Shown here in pieces: positions 1 to 7,417 of a stretch of 64,000 nt of DNA. Positions within the stretch are counted from its first letter, which is position 1, and the number at the start of each line of letters is the position of its first letter. The position numbers and the translations under genes were made by a program. Source of the stretch: Paraburkholderia sp. NMBU_R16 (lineage in GTDB: Bacteria; Pseudomonadota; Gammaproteobacteria; Burkholderiales; Burkholderiaceae); NCBI RefSeq assembly GCF_013282575.1, contig NZ_JAAAYE010000034.1, positions 1 to 64,000 on the forward strand, in the 5' to 3' direction. The notes below the pieces were generated by a model. The model made no database searches, had not been told where the DNA came from, and saw only the letters and a program-made list of their open reading frames with translations.

Positions 1-38
1 GTGAACAACTTCTCGGTGAATGTGTCGCTACCGCGCAT
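1..38 (-). mobile_element. IS5-type transposase, N-terminal fragment cut by window edge
   Basis: Twelve codons are visible, reading MRGSDTFTEKLF from an ATG at 38. This resembles the conserved start of IS5-family transposases common in Burkholderia, which typically open with MRG, a few polar residues and then a LFT-like motif. The rest lies outside the window, so neither the element end nor a target duplication can be shown. It sits beside unusually A+T-rich genes, which fits an insertion-prone accessory edge. The call rests on 12 residues only and could be wrong. Confidence 0.4.
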
Positions 39-123
39 GATCTTCAGGAGGCAGACAGGGCTTTCTTATCAACGCTTCGGCCACCTCGTCCGATGACCAG
101 GCGAGTGGTATTTCAGCAAGCTG

Positions 124-480
124 CTAGGTCACCAGCTTTCCCTTCAGCATTGCCTCCTCCAGCATTCCCATCGTCAACTGCCAGCCACCTAGCGTCTCAC
201 GCGCTTCTCGACTAAACGGAGCCTTGAGCACTGTCAAGAAGAACTCCTTCCTATTCAGCTTGCTCGCGGGGTAATAGTGGCCGAGATCAAAGTCACGGGT
301 ATCAACGTTGAACTCAGCAGACCATTCACGCAGAACCCGCTCTATCTCGTCAGGCTCCATATCGAGATCATGATAAAGATCTGTATCGCGCGTAAATCGG
401 TTTTTACCGATAACCGGTTTCTCGACTCGCAACTCGAAAAACTCAACGAGCTTCGTCCATGCGTCGTTTTGCTCGAACAT
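124..480 (-). CDS. DUF1493 family acyl-carrier-like protein
   Basis: 118 residues. The central stretch (about residues 29-60, with DTDLYHDLDMEPDEIE) resembles the DUF1493 family, small proteins with an acyl-carrier-protein-like helical fold. At the position where a true carrier protein has the Asp-Ser-Leu phosphopantetheine site, this protein has Asp-Met-Glu, so no attachment serine is visible and it should not carry an acyl chain in the usual way. The ATG at 480 abuts the stop codon of the preceding STM2901-like gene (TAAATG), implying translational coupling. The frame stays open for 31 codons after the TAG stop before a second TAG at 28-30. Function is unknown. Base composition is much lower in G+C than the rest of the window. 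Confidence 0.65.
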   Translation of the reverse strand: MFEQNDAWTKLVEFFELRVEKPVIGKNRFTRDTDLYHDLDMEPDEIERVLREWSAEFNVDTRDFDLGHYYPASKLNRKEFFLTVLKAPFSREARETLGGWQLTMGMLEEAMLKGKLVT

Positions 481-912
481 TTACAGGCGATCCTCTGCTT
501 TCACGATGCTGTTATAAACGTTGATAGAGCGGAAAACGATTATCGAAACATCGGACGCGAGCAGAACCCATCCGATGCCCGGAATTGCTCGCCCAACGAA
601 TACCCCAAGGTTCTGGGTGAACTTTATCCTAAGCAGAACCAAGCTCGTGAATGAAGTAACCGTAGGCAATACTTTGTGTTTGATTTCATAGGGGAGCAAC
701 CTCCGCGAAACGACGGACGCAACTGATGTTCCCTTTACCGCACCGTTGAATTTTCCGCGTGTAGGAATGAAGCGCTGCCCGAGCAAGACCATGGAGACAC
801 TTACCACGTCCTCGACGCCGGCTTGTTTGCAAGTTTCGTCGAGCACTATCAAGAAAAACAGTTCGGCAGGCGTGAGCCCGTCATGTATGCCATATCGATA
901 AGCGTTGTCCAT
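481..912 (-). CDS. STM2901-like membrane protein
   Basis: 143 residues from the ATG at 912. The open frame extends further upstream, but those residues are arginine-rich and look like shadow of a high-G+C region. The C-terminal third (about residues 100-132) is hydrophobic with small glycines and probably forms one or two membrane segments. The sequence resembles the STM2901 family of enterobacterial and Burkholderia accessory islands, which I recall being found beside DUF1493 genes as here. An A+T-rich patch upstream (TATAAA on the minus strand, 925-930) could be its -10 element, though no good -35 is seen. The lower G+C points to transfer. Biological role is unknown. Confidence 0.5.
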   Translation of the reverse strand: MDNAYRYGIHDGLTPAELFFLIVLDETCKQAGVEDVVSVSMVLLGQRFIPTRGKFNGAVKGTSVASVVSRRLLPYEIKHKVLPTVTSFTSLVLLRIKFTQNLGVFVGRAIPGIGWVLLASDVSIIVFRSINVYNSIVKAEDRL

Positions 913-1021
913 TTTGGCCCGGTATTTATATGAATAATGTGCCGAAGGATAACGAGAGAGCCGCCTGCGTGCAAGCTCACATGCGAACGGCGCCAACGGG
1001 TGTCGAAATGGTAATCGCCCC

Positions 1022-3385
1022 TCACCGCTCCGCATTGACACTACGCGGTACCACCACCCGTCCGCTCGAGCGCGGTTGGAGCGGCACCATCGCCTCGATC
1101 GCCGTCCCTTCCCCCGGCGCACTGACGATAGAGAGCGTGCCGCCCAGCATCGACACGCGCTCCCTCATCCCCGCCAATCCGAAAGACCGTTTGCGGATCG
1201 CCACCGGATCGAAGCCGCGCCCGTCATCGCGGACGCGCAACGTGCACGAGCTTGCGTCATGCTCGAGCGTGACGACGACATGTTGCGCGCGTGCGTGCCG
1301 GCGAACGTTGGTCAACGCTTCCTGGGCGATGCGAAACAGGGCAACGGCGTGATCCTCGGCCAGCGGCGGCACCTCTTCCGGCATCTGGAGCCTGCACGTC
1401 GGCGGTTCGTTGTGCCCGAACTCCGCAACGAGCCATTCGAGCGCCGCCGCGATACCCGCATCGAGCACCGCCGGCCGCAACGACGAAACTACATCGCGAA
1501 CCACGCGCATCGTCTGATCCGCCAGCGTCACGAGCTTTCGAACATGCTCGGCGAGTTCGGGGTTATCGGTGCCGAAGCGCAGCCGAAGCGTCGACGCGCC
1601 CATGCGAAGCGCCGTCAAATGCTGTCCCAGTTCGTCATGCATCTCGCGCGCGATGCGCTTGCGCTCCTCCTCGACCGCCGTTTCGCGCTTGGAGGTCAGC
1701 TCGCGCAACAATTCATAGGACTCATGCACACGATGCTCTGCGTCCTTGCGCTCGGTAATGTCTCGCCAAATCGTCAGTACGCCCTGGACCGCACCCGCGG
1801 TATCGTACTCGGGCACCGCGTGCACGTACCAACATTCATGTCGGCCATCGTGATCACCCGAAAGCTCGAACTTCGCAGGCCGGCCGTTCACCATGATCTG
1901 CTTCAACCTCGCCTTGAACTCGCGCGCGGCGCCGCGCGGAGCGCGCGGCAAGCTCCCGGCGCTGCCGCCAAGCAGCTCGGCGGCTCTGATGCCGCTCGCG
2001 CGCTCGAACTCGGGGTTGACATACGTGCGCCGGCAGTTGCGGTCATACCGGGCGATCGGGTCGGGCGCATTTTCGGCGAGCGTCCGAAATGCGCGTTCAC
2101 TGTCCCGCAGCGCCCGCTCCATGAGGCGCAAACGGGTGATGTCCCGGGCGAGACCCAGCACACTGATGACCTCTCCTCCGGCGCTTTTCTCGGGAATGTA
2201 GCGCACCTCGAAAATGCGCTCCCCTTGGAGCGTCGCCCATTGGACTTCGGCCTCGTTCGGCTCTTTGCTGATGAAAGCGTGGTGGACCGCGGCAATGTGG
2301 CGCTGCTTCAAGTCCGCGTCGTCGTTCGCGGCGAACTCGAACGGACGCCCGCCGGCCGCTTGCCGCTGCGCACTCCCGAATGCGGCCGAGACGGCCGGAT
2401 TGGCGTAGATCACTTGCCCGGCGCTGTCGAAGCGCGCAATGAAATCGGGCAGATTCTCGGTCAGCGTGCGAAACAATTGTTCGTTGCGTTTGAGCTCGTC
2501 GATATCGCGGCAGATGGCAAGAACGCTTGCCACCGTCCCGTCAGGCGCCAGCTCCGGCACCACGCGCATATGCCCCCAGCGAAGCGCGCCCGAACCGTCG
2601 CGAAACCGCATTTCGTCGGTGATCTCGTTTCCTGTTTCGAGAACATATCGGAGCTGCGCCATATATCGGCCGGTATCGACGATGGGCGACAGCTCCGCGG
2701 GAGATCGACCGATCACGTTCGGCGCAAAGTTGAGCAACGCCGGGTTGACGTAGGTACGGCGCAAGGCGCGGTCGTAGCGGGCGATATAGTCGGGTGAATG
2801 TTCGACGACGGCGCGAAACGCCTGTTCGCTCGCATGCAGTCTTTCTTCGGCATTGCGCCATTCGGTGATATCGCGCCCGAGCGCCAGCGCGCCAATGACC
2901 TCTTTCGCGGGCCCGCGCTCGGGAACGATGCGGATATGGTGATGGCGGACGGTCCCGCTCGGATCCGCCAACGACATCCCTAGTTCCTGCGGCGAGCCCG
3001 ATGCAATTACTTCGGCGAGCCGTTGATGAAGCACCGCGAGCGTTTCTCCCGGATGATGCTCGCTCGGGGTTTTTCCGAGCAGCGTCTCCAGCGGGCGGCC
3101 AAGCGTGGCCTGCAAAGCGGAGTTCGCGTAGACGAGGCGGCACTGGAGATCGTAACGGCAGATGACGTCCGGGCTGCACTCGGCGAGCCGGCCAAATTGC
3201 GCATCGAGGTCGAGCTGAGTCGAGAGCAGCGATTGCGTCTGCTCCCGCGCCCTCAGTTGCAAGCGCCCATCGAGACTCGTCAGCTGCCGTTCGAGACGAT
3301 CGGCCCGCTCTTGCAGGGCGGCATTATTTCGTTTCAATTCCTCGAGCAGGTTCGAAACGGGCGAATGGGTGGGGGTTCGGCTCAT
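1022..3385 (-). CDS. PAS-domain sensor histidine kinase, NarX/DegS type
   Basis: 787 residues, apparently soluble (no membrane segments seen). An N-terminal coiled coil (about 10-60) is followed by four tandem PAS domains (about 68-180, 187-298, 302-418 and 430-550), each ending in an RDI[TD]E or RDITR linker typical of PAS/PAC units. The dimerisation domain is HisKA_3 type with EMHDELGQ, phospho-acceptor His583. The ATP-binding domain has the N box around Asn693 and the DDGRGFD G box at 720-726. Such kinases normally pair with LuxR/NarL response regulators, but none is nearby, so it is an orphan here. It starts 30 bases after the stop of the hrpII-box gene on the same strand, so it may share that transcript. 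The sensed signal is unknown. Confidence 0.88.
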   Translation of the reverse strand: MSRTPTHSPVSNLLEELKRNNAALQERADRLERQLTSLDGRLQLRAREQTQSLLSTQLDLDAQFGRLAECSPDVICRYDLQCRLVYANSALQATLGRPLETLLGKTPSEHHPGETLAVLHQRLAEVIASGSPQELGMSLADPSGTVRHHHIRIVPERGPAKEVIGALALGRDITEWRNAEERLHASEQAFRAVVEHSPDYIARYDRALRRTYVNPALLNFAPNVIGRSPAELSPIVDTGRYMAQLRYVLETGNEITDEMRFRDGSGALRWGHMRVVPELAPDGTVASVLAICRDIDELKRNEQLFRTLTENLPDFIARFDSAGQVIYANPAVSAAFGSAQRQAAGGRPFEFAANDDADLKQRHIAAVHHAFISKEPNEAEVQWATLQGERIFEVRYIPEKSAGGEVISVLGLARDITRLRLMERALRDSERAFRTLAENAPDPIARYDRNCRRTYVNPEFERASGIRAAELLGGSAGSLPRAPRGAAREFKARLKQIMVNGRPAKFELSGDHDGRHECWYVHAVPEYDTAGAVQGVLTIWRDITERKDAEHRVHESYELLRELTSKRETAVEEERKRIAREMHDELGQHLTALRMGASTLRLRFGTDNPELAEHVRKLVTLADQTMRVVRDVVSSLRPAVLDAGIAAALEWLVAEFGHNEPPTCRLQMPEEVPPLAEDHAVALFRIAQEALTNVRRHARAQHVVVTLEHDASSCTLRVRDDGRGFDPVAIRKRSFGLAGMRERVSMLGGTLSIVSAPGEGTAIEAMVPLQPRSSGRVVVPRSVNAER

Positions 3386-3415
3386 GCGTCGCTTTCTCCG
3401 CGTCCCGACGGATCG

Positions 3416-5074
3416 CTAACGCATGCAACGGGGAGGCGAGACTGTCTCGATTGAAAGACCCGAGCGCCGGGCCAAGCACCCCTGCGTCCCGCCTACGGCC
3501 CGCTTGTACTTTGCGCCGATCGTCGTCATAGCGGAGTGTACACGCGTCGTTAAAACGGGCCGATCCCTCGCGTGAACGTCCGGTTTGCGGCTCGTGCATC
3601 TGAACGCCGCGGCACCAGGGCGCTCACGCTTTGGCGCTGACGGCTCCTTCCCCACCCAGTCCTCATACTTCACCGGCATGATCGCTTCGTCGCCAAGCAT
3701 GGCCGCCATCGATACCTGCATTTGCAAACGCGCTTCCGAAAGCGGTTCGGCGTCAGCGCGCTGCATTGCTTCGAGCAGCAACACCAAGCCTTCCCGCTGC
3801 GGATCCTCCGGGGACATCTGCGCGAGCCGCTCGGTCCCGCGGCCGATCAAATTCGCATCGACCGCCCGCGTGCCGATCTCGATCAGTTGTTCGTGCGTCA
3901 GCGTGGCGTCCGCCTCGAACGCATTGAATACTGCGATGTTCCCCGCGTAGATTGCGCGGTAGCCCGGCCCTTCGGTCGGGATACGGTCGCGTATGGTCTG
4001 GACATCGGGCAGTTTGAATTTTGCCAACGTCGGTTCATCGACCAGCTTGTCTTTCAAAAGGTACTGAATCCCCTCGTCCCAAAACCTTGCATGCCAAGCC
4101 GCCGAGCCAATGTCATCGTAATACTCGGGGCCGCACATCTGCGCGGACGTTGCGGGATCGATTCTGGCGAGCGGGGTGTCGTCGCGCTCACCCCATTCCC
4201 CCACCAGTAGCGAGAGGCGGACGTAGCTCTGGTGAAACGAGCGAGCGGTAGCAAGAATTTCGTTCTGATCGACGACGGCAAACATCTGACACTGCAAGAG
4301 CATTGCGGCTGCCTCCTCGCGGTTCACGTCACCCGCTTTCACGGCATCGCCGAGCAACTTGTACCACTTGGCCCGCACGCGCTCCGACTCATGATGAGCT
4401 GTCGCAGCCGTATATATCTTCGCGACCAGACGTTCGAACGGGTCGAAATGCGCATTGCGCGCCGCATGTTCGTAGTGTTGCAGGGTGTGCGGTAAGAACG
4501 GAGGTTTGCGGTCGCTGCCCACGTTCCAATCGTGGCGATAGCCCACCGCCTCATAGAAGTCGAGGCCCAAGCGCCCCAGTCGCCCCGGGAAAGGCTCGCC
4601 CAGCGCGGCGCAATAAGCCAGGAAATTCGCGCCGGCCCCACGGCCAACCCCCGCATAGTGTTGCGGGTCATGCTGAAAGCCGGGGCCTTCGTACCTCACA
4701 TCGCTCATGAACGACGCTGCGCATTCCGGTGCCCGCGCAGCAAATCCCGTTGCCCAATGGGCGTCGCCGGTCGTCTTGCGGCCGGTGGATTCGAGCGGCG
4801 CCCTGGAGAGCGAAACCTTCGAAGCATAGGCGGCAGGCAGCGGCGGCCGGCCCCCACTCGCAGGAAAAAGATCGATGCGTACCGGTCCCGTAAGCTGGGC
4901 ACGCCTCGCCAACGCCCCTTGGCTCATACCCCGAAAATGCGGAAGCTCGCTCAGCGCAGCCGGTCGCCCGGCCGGCGATCCCGGTTTGATGACCTCTTTC
5001 GAGGCCGTATCGCCGGGAGGCCGATTGACGTTGTTTTCCGGAGTGCCCCCCAAGCCCCGTATCGAAGAGCTCAT
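3416..5074 (-). CDS. Candidate type III secretion effector (unrecognised protein)
   Basis: 552 residues; I do not recognise a family. The first 50 residues are rich in Ser, Pro and Gly, and the first acidic residue is Glu13, a pattern common in type III secretion signals. Residues about 130-475 look like a folded, mostly helical domain with many Trp, Tyr and His. The last 75 or so residues (478-552) are strongly basic and compositionally different. No Sec signal peptide or membrane segment is seen. A perfect hrpII/PIP box with a correctly spaced -10 lies upstream (5107-5168), the signature of HrpB/HrpX-controlled effector genes. Function in a host is unknown, and no hrp secretion genes lie in this window. 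Confidence 0.6.
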   Translation of the reverse strand: MSSSIRGLGGTPENNVNRPPGDTASKEVIKPGSPAGRPAALSELPHFRGMSQGALARRAQLTGPVRIDLFPASGGRPPLPAAYASKVSLSRAPLESTGRKTTGDAHWATGFAARAPECAASFMSDVRYEGPGFQHDPQHYAGVGRGAGANFLAYCAALGEPFPGRLGRLGLDFYEAVGYRHDWNVGSDRKPPFLPHTLQHYEHAARNAHFDPFERLVAKIYTAATAHHESERVRAKWYKLLGDAVKAGDVNREEAAAMLLQCQMFAVVDQNEILATARSFHQSYVRLSLLVGEWGERDDTPLARIDPATSAQMCGPEYYDDIGSAAWHARFWDEGIQYLLKDKLVDEPTLAKFKLPDVQTIRDRIPTEGPGYRAIYAGNIAVFNAFEADATLTHEQLIEIGTRAVDANLIGRGTERLAQMSPEDPQREGLVLLLEAMQRADAEPLSEARLQMQVSMAAMLGDEAIMPVKYEDWVGKEPSAPKRERPGAAAFRCTSRKPDVHARDRPVLTTRVHSAMTTIGAKYKRAVGGTQGCLARRSGLSIETVSPPRCMR

Positions 5075-5106
5075 GTGCCAGATATACCCGTGACGAAGGG
5101 AAATCG

Positions 5107-5168
5107 ATGCTATGAGAACGCCGCCGCACGTTTGCGTCGAGAGGCGAAGCAGCGAGAGGCAATACGAA
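5107..5168 (-). promoter_or_regulatory. hrpII / PIP box with spaced -10 element
   Basis: On the minus strand TTCG occurs at 5168-5165 and 5148-5145, separated by exactly 16 bases, which also reads as TTCGT-N15-TTCGC and satisfies the PIP consensus TTCGB-N15-TTCGB. A YANNNT -10 (TAGCAT, 5112-5107) follows 31 bases after the second TTCGB, inside the published 30-32 window for HrpX/HrpB promoters. The start codon of the 552-residue protein is 33 bases further on. The element lies wholly in the 192-base intergenic gap after the diguanylate cyclase gene. Confidence 0.72.
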
Positions 5169-5266
5169 AAAGGGGTTAGTCGCGGCCGACCGTTCGAACG
5201 CCGCAGCGCTTATCGGCAACCGGCCGCGTCGAGAGATTTCGCGCCGCGGCAGCGGCCGCGGCTGCG

Positions 5267-6217
5267 TCAAGCATGCGCCACGGCCACCGCGACACGATTG
5301 CGCCCGCCGCGTTTGGCATCGTAGAGCGCGTGATCGGCCTCGTCGACGAGCAGCTCGACGCTCGCCGCGCCCTCGCGCACCGTCGCGCAGCCGACGCTGA
5401 CGCTCACACTCAGCCGCACATCCGGCAGCACGATCCCATCGCCGGCAATCGCTTGACGAATGCGCTCGCCGGCCGCTCGCGAGCCGGCCGGATCGCAATG
5501 CGGAAGGATCACCATGAACTCCTCGCCGCCGAAGCGCGCGAGTACGCCCGTGTCGCCGATCTCATCCGCGACGGTCGCGGCGATCCGCCGCAATACGGCG
5601 TCGCCGGCCGGATGGCCGTACGTATCGTTGACGTGTTTGAAGTGGTCGATGTCGAACAGCAACACGGAAAACACCTCGCCGCTCGCCTGCCAGGCGCGAT
5701 ACTCGCCTTCGAGGCGCCGTGTGATGTAGCGCCGATTGAACAGGCCCGTGAGCGCATCGCGCTCGGACGAATCGCGCAGCGCTTCCAGCGCCGCCTCTTT
5801 TTCGCGCCAGGCGGCGGCAAGCTCCGTCACATCGGCAATCGTCACGCAGACAGCCACGACCTGGCCGTCTTCCATGAGCGGCATGAACGCGCAATCCTGC
5901 TGCATGCGGTCGAACGATCCGGTGATCGGGCAATCGTGTTCGAACGGCAGCAGCCACGGCCTGTGTTGCCACGACGAGAACGAGCCGCTGTGCAGCAGGA
6001 ACACGGTATCGAACTTGCGCTTGAGCCACGCATGCGGCAGATCGGGAAAGCATTCGAAGATGCTGCGTCCGCGCGCGGCCTCGGCGCAAACGCCGCTGTG
6101 CTCGGACATGAAGCGATTCCACATCACGATGCGATAGTCGCGATCGACCGCGAAAATCCCCAGTTGAACCCGCTCGAGCGCTAGCTCGGCAAGCCGGGCG
6201 GTATCGGGCATTTCCAT
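5267..6217 (-). CDS. PAS-GGDEF diguanylate cyclase
   Basis: 316 residues. A PAS domain (about 12-132) precedes a GGDEF domain (about 150-312) with the active-site signature GGEEF at 230-234 and the conserved DALTGLFNRR entry motif at 154-163. It should make cyclic di-GMP from two GTP. The inhibitory site RxxD expected just before the signature reads GDTG here, so product feedback at a primary I-site is probably absent. No membrane segment is present, so sensing is likely cytoplasmic. It is the last gene of a three-gene set, 26 bases after the CheC-like phosphatase, tying c-di-GMP output to a CheY/CheC pair. Confidence 0.88.
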   Translation of the reverse strand: MEMPDTARLAELALERVQLGIFAVDRDYRIVMWNRFMSEHSGVCAEAARGRSIFECFPDLPHAWLKRKFDTVFLLHSGSFSSWQHRPWLLPFEHDCPITGSFDRMQQDCAFMPLMEDGQVVAVCVTIADVTELAAAWREKEAALEALRDSSERDALTGLFNRRYITRRLEGEYRAWQASGEVFSVLLFDIDHFKHVNDTYGHPAGDAVLRRIAATVADEIGDTGVLARFGGEEFMVILPHCDPAGSRAAGERIRQAIAGDGIVLPDVRLSVSVSVGCATVREGAASVELLVDEADHALYDAKRGGRNRVAVAVAHA

Positions 6218-6243
6218 TGACTGCCTCTGCCTCGTCTACTTCG

Positions 6244-6885
6244 TCAGAGATTGGCGAGGAATCCGTCGAGCGCGGCGACCAGCGCCTCGACCGCCTTCGC
6301 CGTCATCAGCGTCAGCAGATGCGATCCGAACACGCCATCTTCCGTCTGCAAGGTCACCTCGAGCAGCAACGCCCTGTCCCACGGCAATTTCGACGGGTTG
6401 AGGATGTCTTCGAGATCGAGATGCGCGCCCATCACGCGCGGCGGCGTAAATGTCGGCACCTGCCCGATCTGCTCGAACAGGCCCGTCAGGCAGGCCCCTG
6501 CGATGAGATTGGCGACATCGGACAACGCTTCGATATCCTGCTCGTCGGCCTCCTCGGGCGACGCGAGTTCAGACTCGTCGGTCCGGAAGACGAACTTCAT
6601 GTGCGCCGCGCCTCGGCTATCGAACAACGATATGGCTTCACCGGCTATATCGCAGCGAAAGCTTTGACGCAGCGCCGTGACAGGCTCGGTAAAGTCGAGC
6701 ATGTCGCGCACGGCGGACGGTAACGAAACCGTGTCCACCATGCGGATGCGCGGCACGGAAAGATGAATGAACCGGCCCAGCAATGCCGCCAGTCTCGCCC
6801 CGGCCTGCCCCATCCCGATGTTGGCGATCTCCTGAAGCGCGTCGCGCCGGTCGCCGCTCAAGATCGCGTCACTCATAGAGTCCAT
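6244..6885 (-). CDS. CheC-like CheY-P phosphatase
   Basis: 213 residues of the CheC/CheX/FliY family, which dephosphorylate CheY-type regulators. The first catalytic motif (DALQEIANIG, with Glu19 and Asn22) is intact. The second (EALSDVANLI, with Asp123 in the usual Glu position and Asn126) is conservatively altered, so one or both sites may work. The start overlaps the end of the CheY gene by 17 bases, suggesting translational coupling and that this CheY is its substrate. An in-frame ATG three codons in (6876) is an alternative start. No CheA, CheW or receptor gene is adjacent. Confidence 0.78.
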   Translation of the reverse strand: MDSMSDAILSGDRRDALQEIANIGMGQAGARLAALLGRFIHLSVPRIRMVDTVSLPSAVRDMLDFTEPVTALRQSFRCDIAGEAISLFDSRGAAHMKFVFRTDESELASPEEADEQDIEALSDVANLIAGACLTGLFEQIGQVPTFTPPRVMGAHLDLEDILNPSKLPWDRALLLEVTLQTEDGVFGSHLLTLMTAKAVEALVAALDGFLANL

Positions 6886-7237
6886 ACTCTTTCAGGATGG
6901 GCAACAGCTTTTCACTGGAAACGGGTTTTTCGACGAAGGCGACGGCACCCAGTGCTTTCACACGCACTCGCGCCTCGGGTTGGATATCGGCGGATACGAC
7001 GATGACGAAGCTGTCGAGTCCTTCTGCACGCACCGTTTCGAGGACATCGAAACCCGTCATGCCCGGCATCGTCAGGTCCAGAAACATGATCGAAGCGCGC
7101 CCTTCGCGGTATGCCGCGATGGCGTCGGAGCCGTTCGACGCCTGAGACACATCGATATCCCACGCGTCCGGTAACGCGTTGATCAGCAAACGGCGGGCGA
7201 GCGTCGAGTCGTCCACCACGAGTACAGGCAATCCCAT
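6869..7237 (-). CDS. CheY-like single-domain response regulator
   Basis: 122 residues and a receiver domain only. The acidic pocket is Asp9-Asp10, the phospho-acceptor is Asp54 (FLDLTMPG), the switch residue is Ser82 and the conserved lysine is Lys104 (EKP). The frame is open further upstream, but AAGGA lies nine bases before the ATG at 7237 and directly abuts an earlier ATG at 7246, which favours the shorter form and the normal family length. It is the first gene of the CheY-CheC-cyclase operon. Upstream lie a perfect FNR-type box (7383-7396) and a hairpin (7326-7341). Confidence 0.85.
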   Translation of the reverse strand: MGLPVLVVDDSTLARRLLINALPDAWDIDVSQASNGSDAIAAYREGRASIMFLDLTMPGMTGFDVLETVRAEGLDSFVIVVSADIQPEARVRVKALGAVAFVEKPVSSEKLLPILKEYGLYE

Positions 7238-7310
7238 GGCCGTCATTCCTTTGTAACTGAAGGCAATAACGGCGGGGTAAATTACTTTCTGAAGTGCTCC
7301 ATAACCCGAT

Positions 7311-7341
7311 GGCAATAAAAATAATCCGCAAACGATTGCGG
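7311..7341 (-). terminator. Putative rho-independent terminator after denD
   Basis: On the minus strand a perfect hairpin, CCGCAA-TCGT-TTGCGG (7341-7326), is followed by ATTATTTTTATT. It could end the tetronate operon, whose last stop is at 7418-7420. If transcription of the CheY operon starts at the FNR box, the same hairpin would sit in its leader and could attenuate it. Confidence 0.5.
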
Positions 7342-7382
7342 CCGTTATCTTCCAACCGTTTAAAACGCACCCCGTTTTTTAA

Positions 7383-7396
7383 TTGATTTAAATCAA
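7383..7396. promoter_or_regulatory. Perfect FNR/ANR box
   Basis: The 14 bases read TTGAT-TTAA-ATCAA, an exact match to the FNR/ANR consensus TTGAT-N4-ATCAA and a perfect palindrome. The centre lies about 152 bases before the CheY start, and no plus-strand gene begins nearby, so the CheY-CheC-cyclase operon is the natural target. A class II FNR promoter would put the -10 near 7355-7362, where TTTAAAC occurs on the minus strand. This implies low-oxygen activation. Confidence 0.6.
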
Positions 7397-7417
7397 ATGG
7401 GGCCGGCGTTTCGGGTG

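Noticed and set aside
1076-2797. 573-codon open frame on the plus strand opposite the sensor kinase
   Set aside because: Arg/His-rich translation with no domain, fully antisense to a clear four-PAS kinase; a typical high-G+C shadow.
5120-5148. A second hrpII-like box (TTCG-N16-TGCG) just downstream of the first
   Set aside because: One mismatch and no -10 at the required distance; the exact box at 5145-5168 explains the promoter better.
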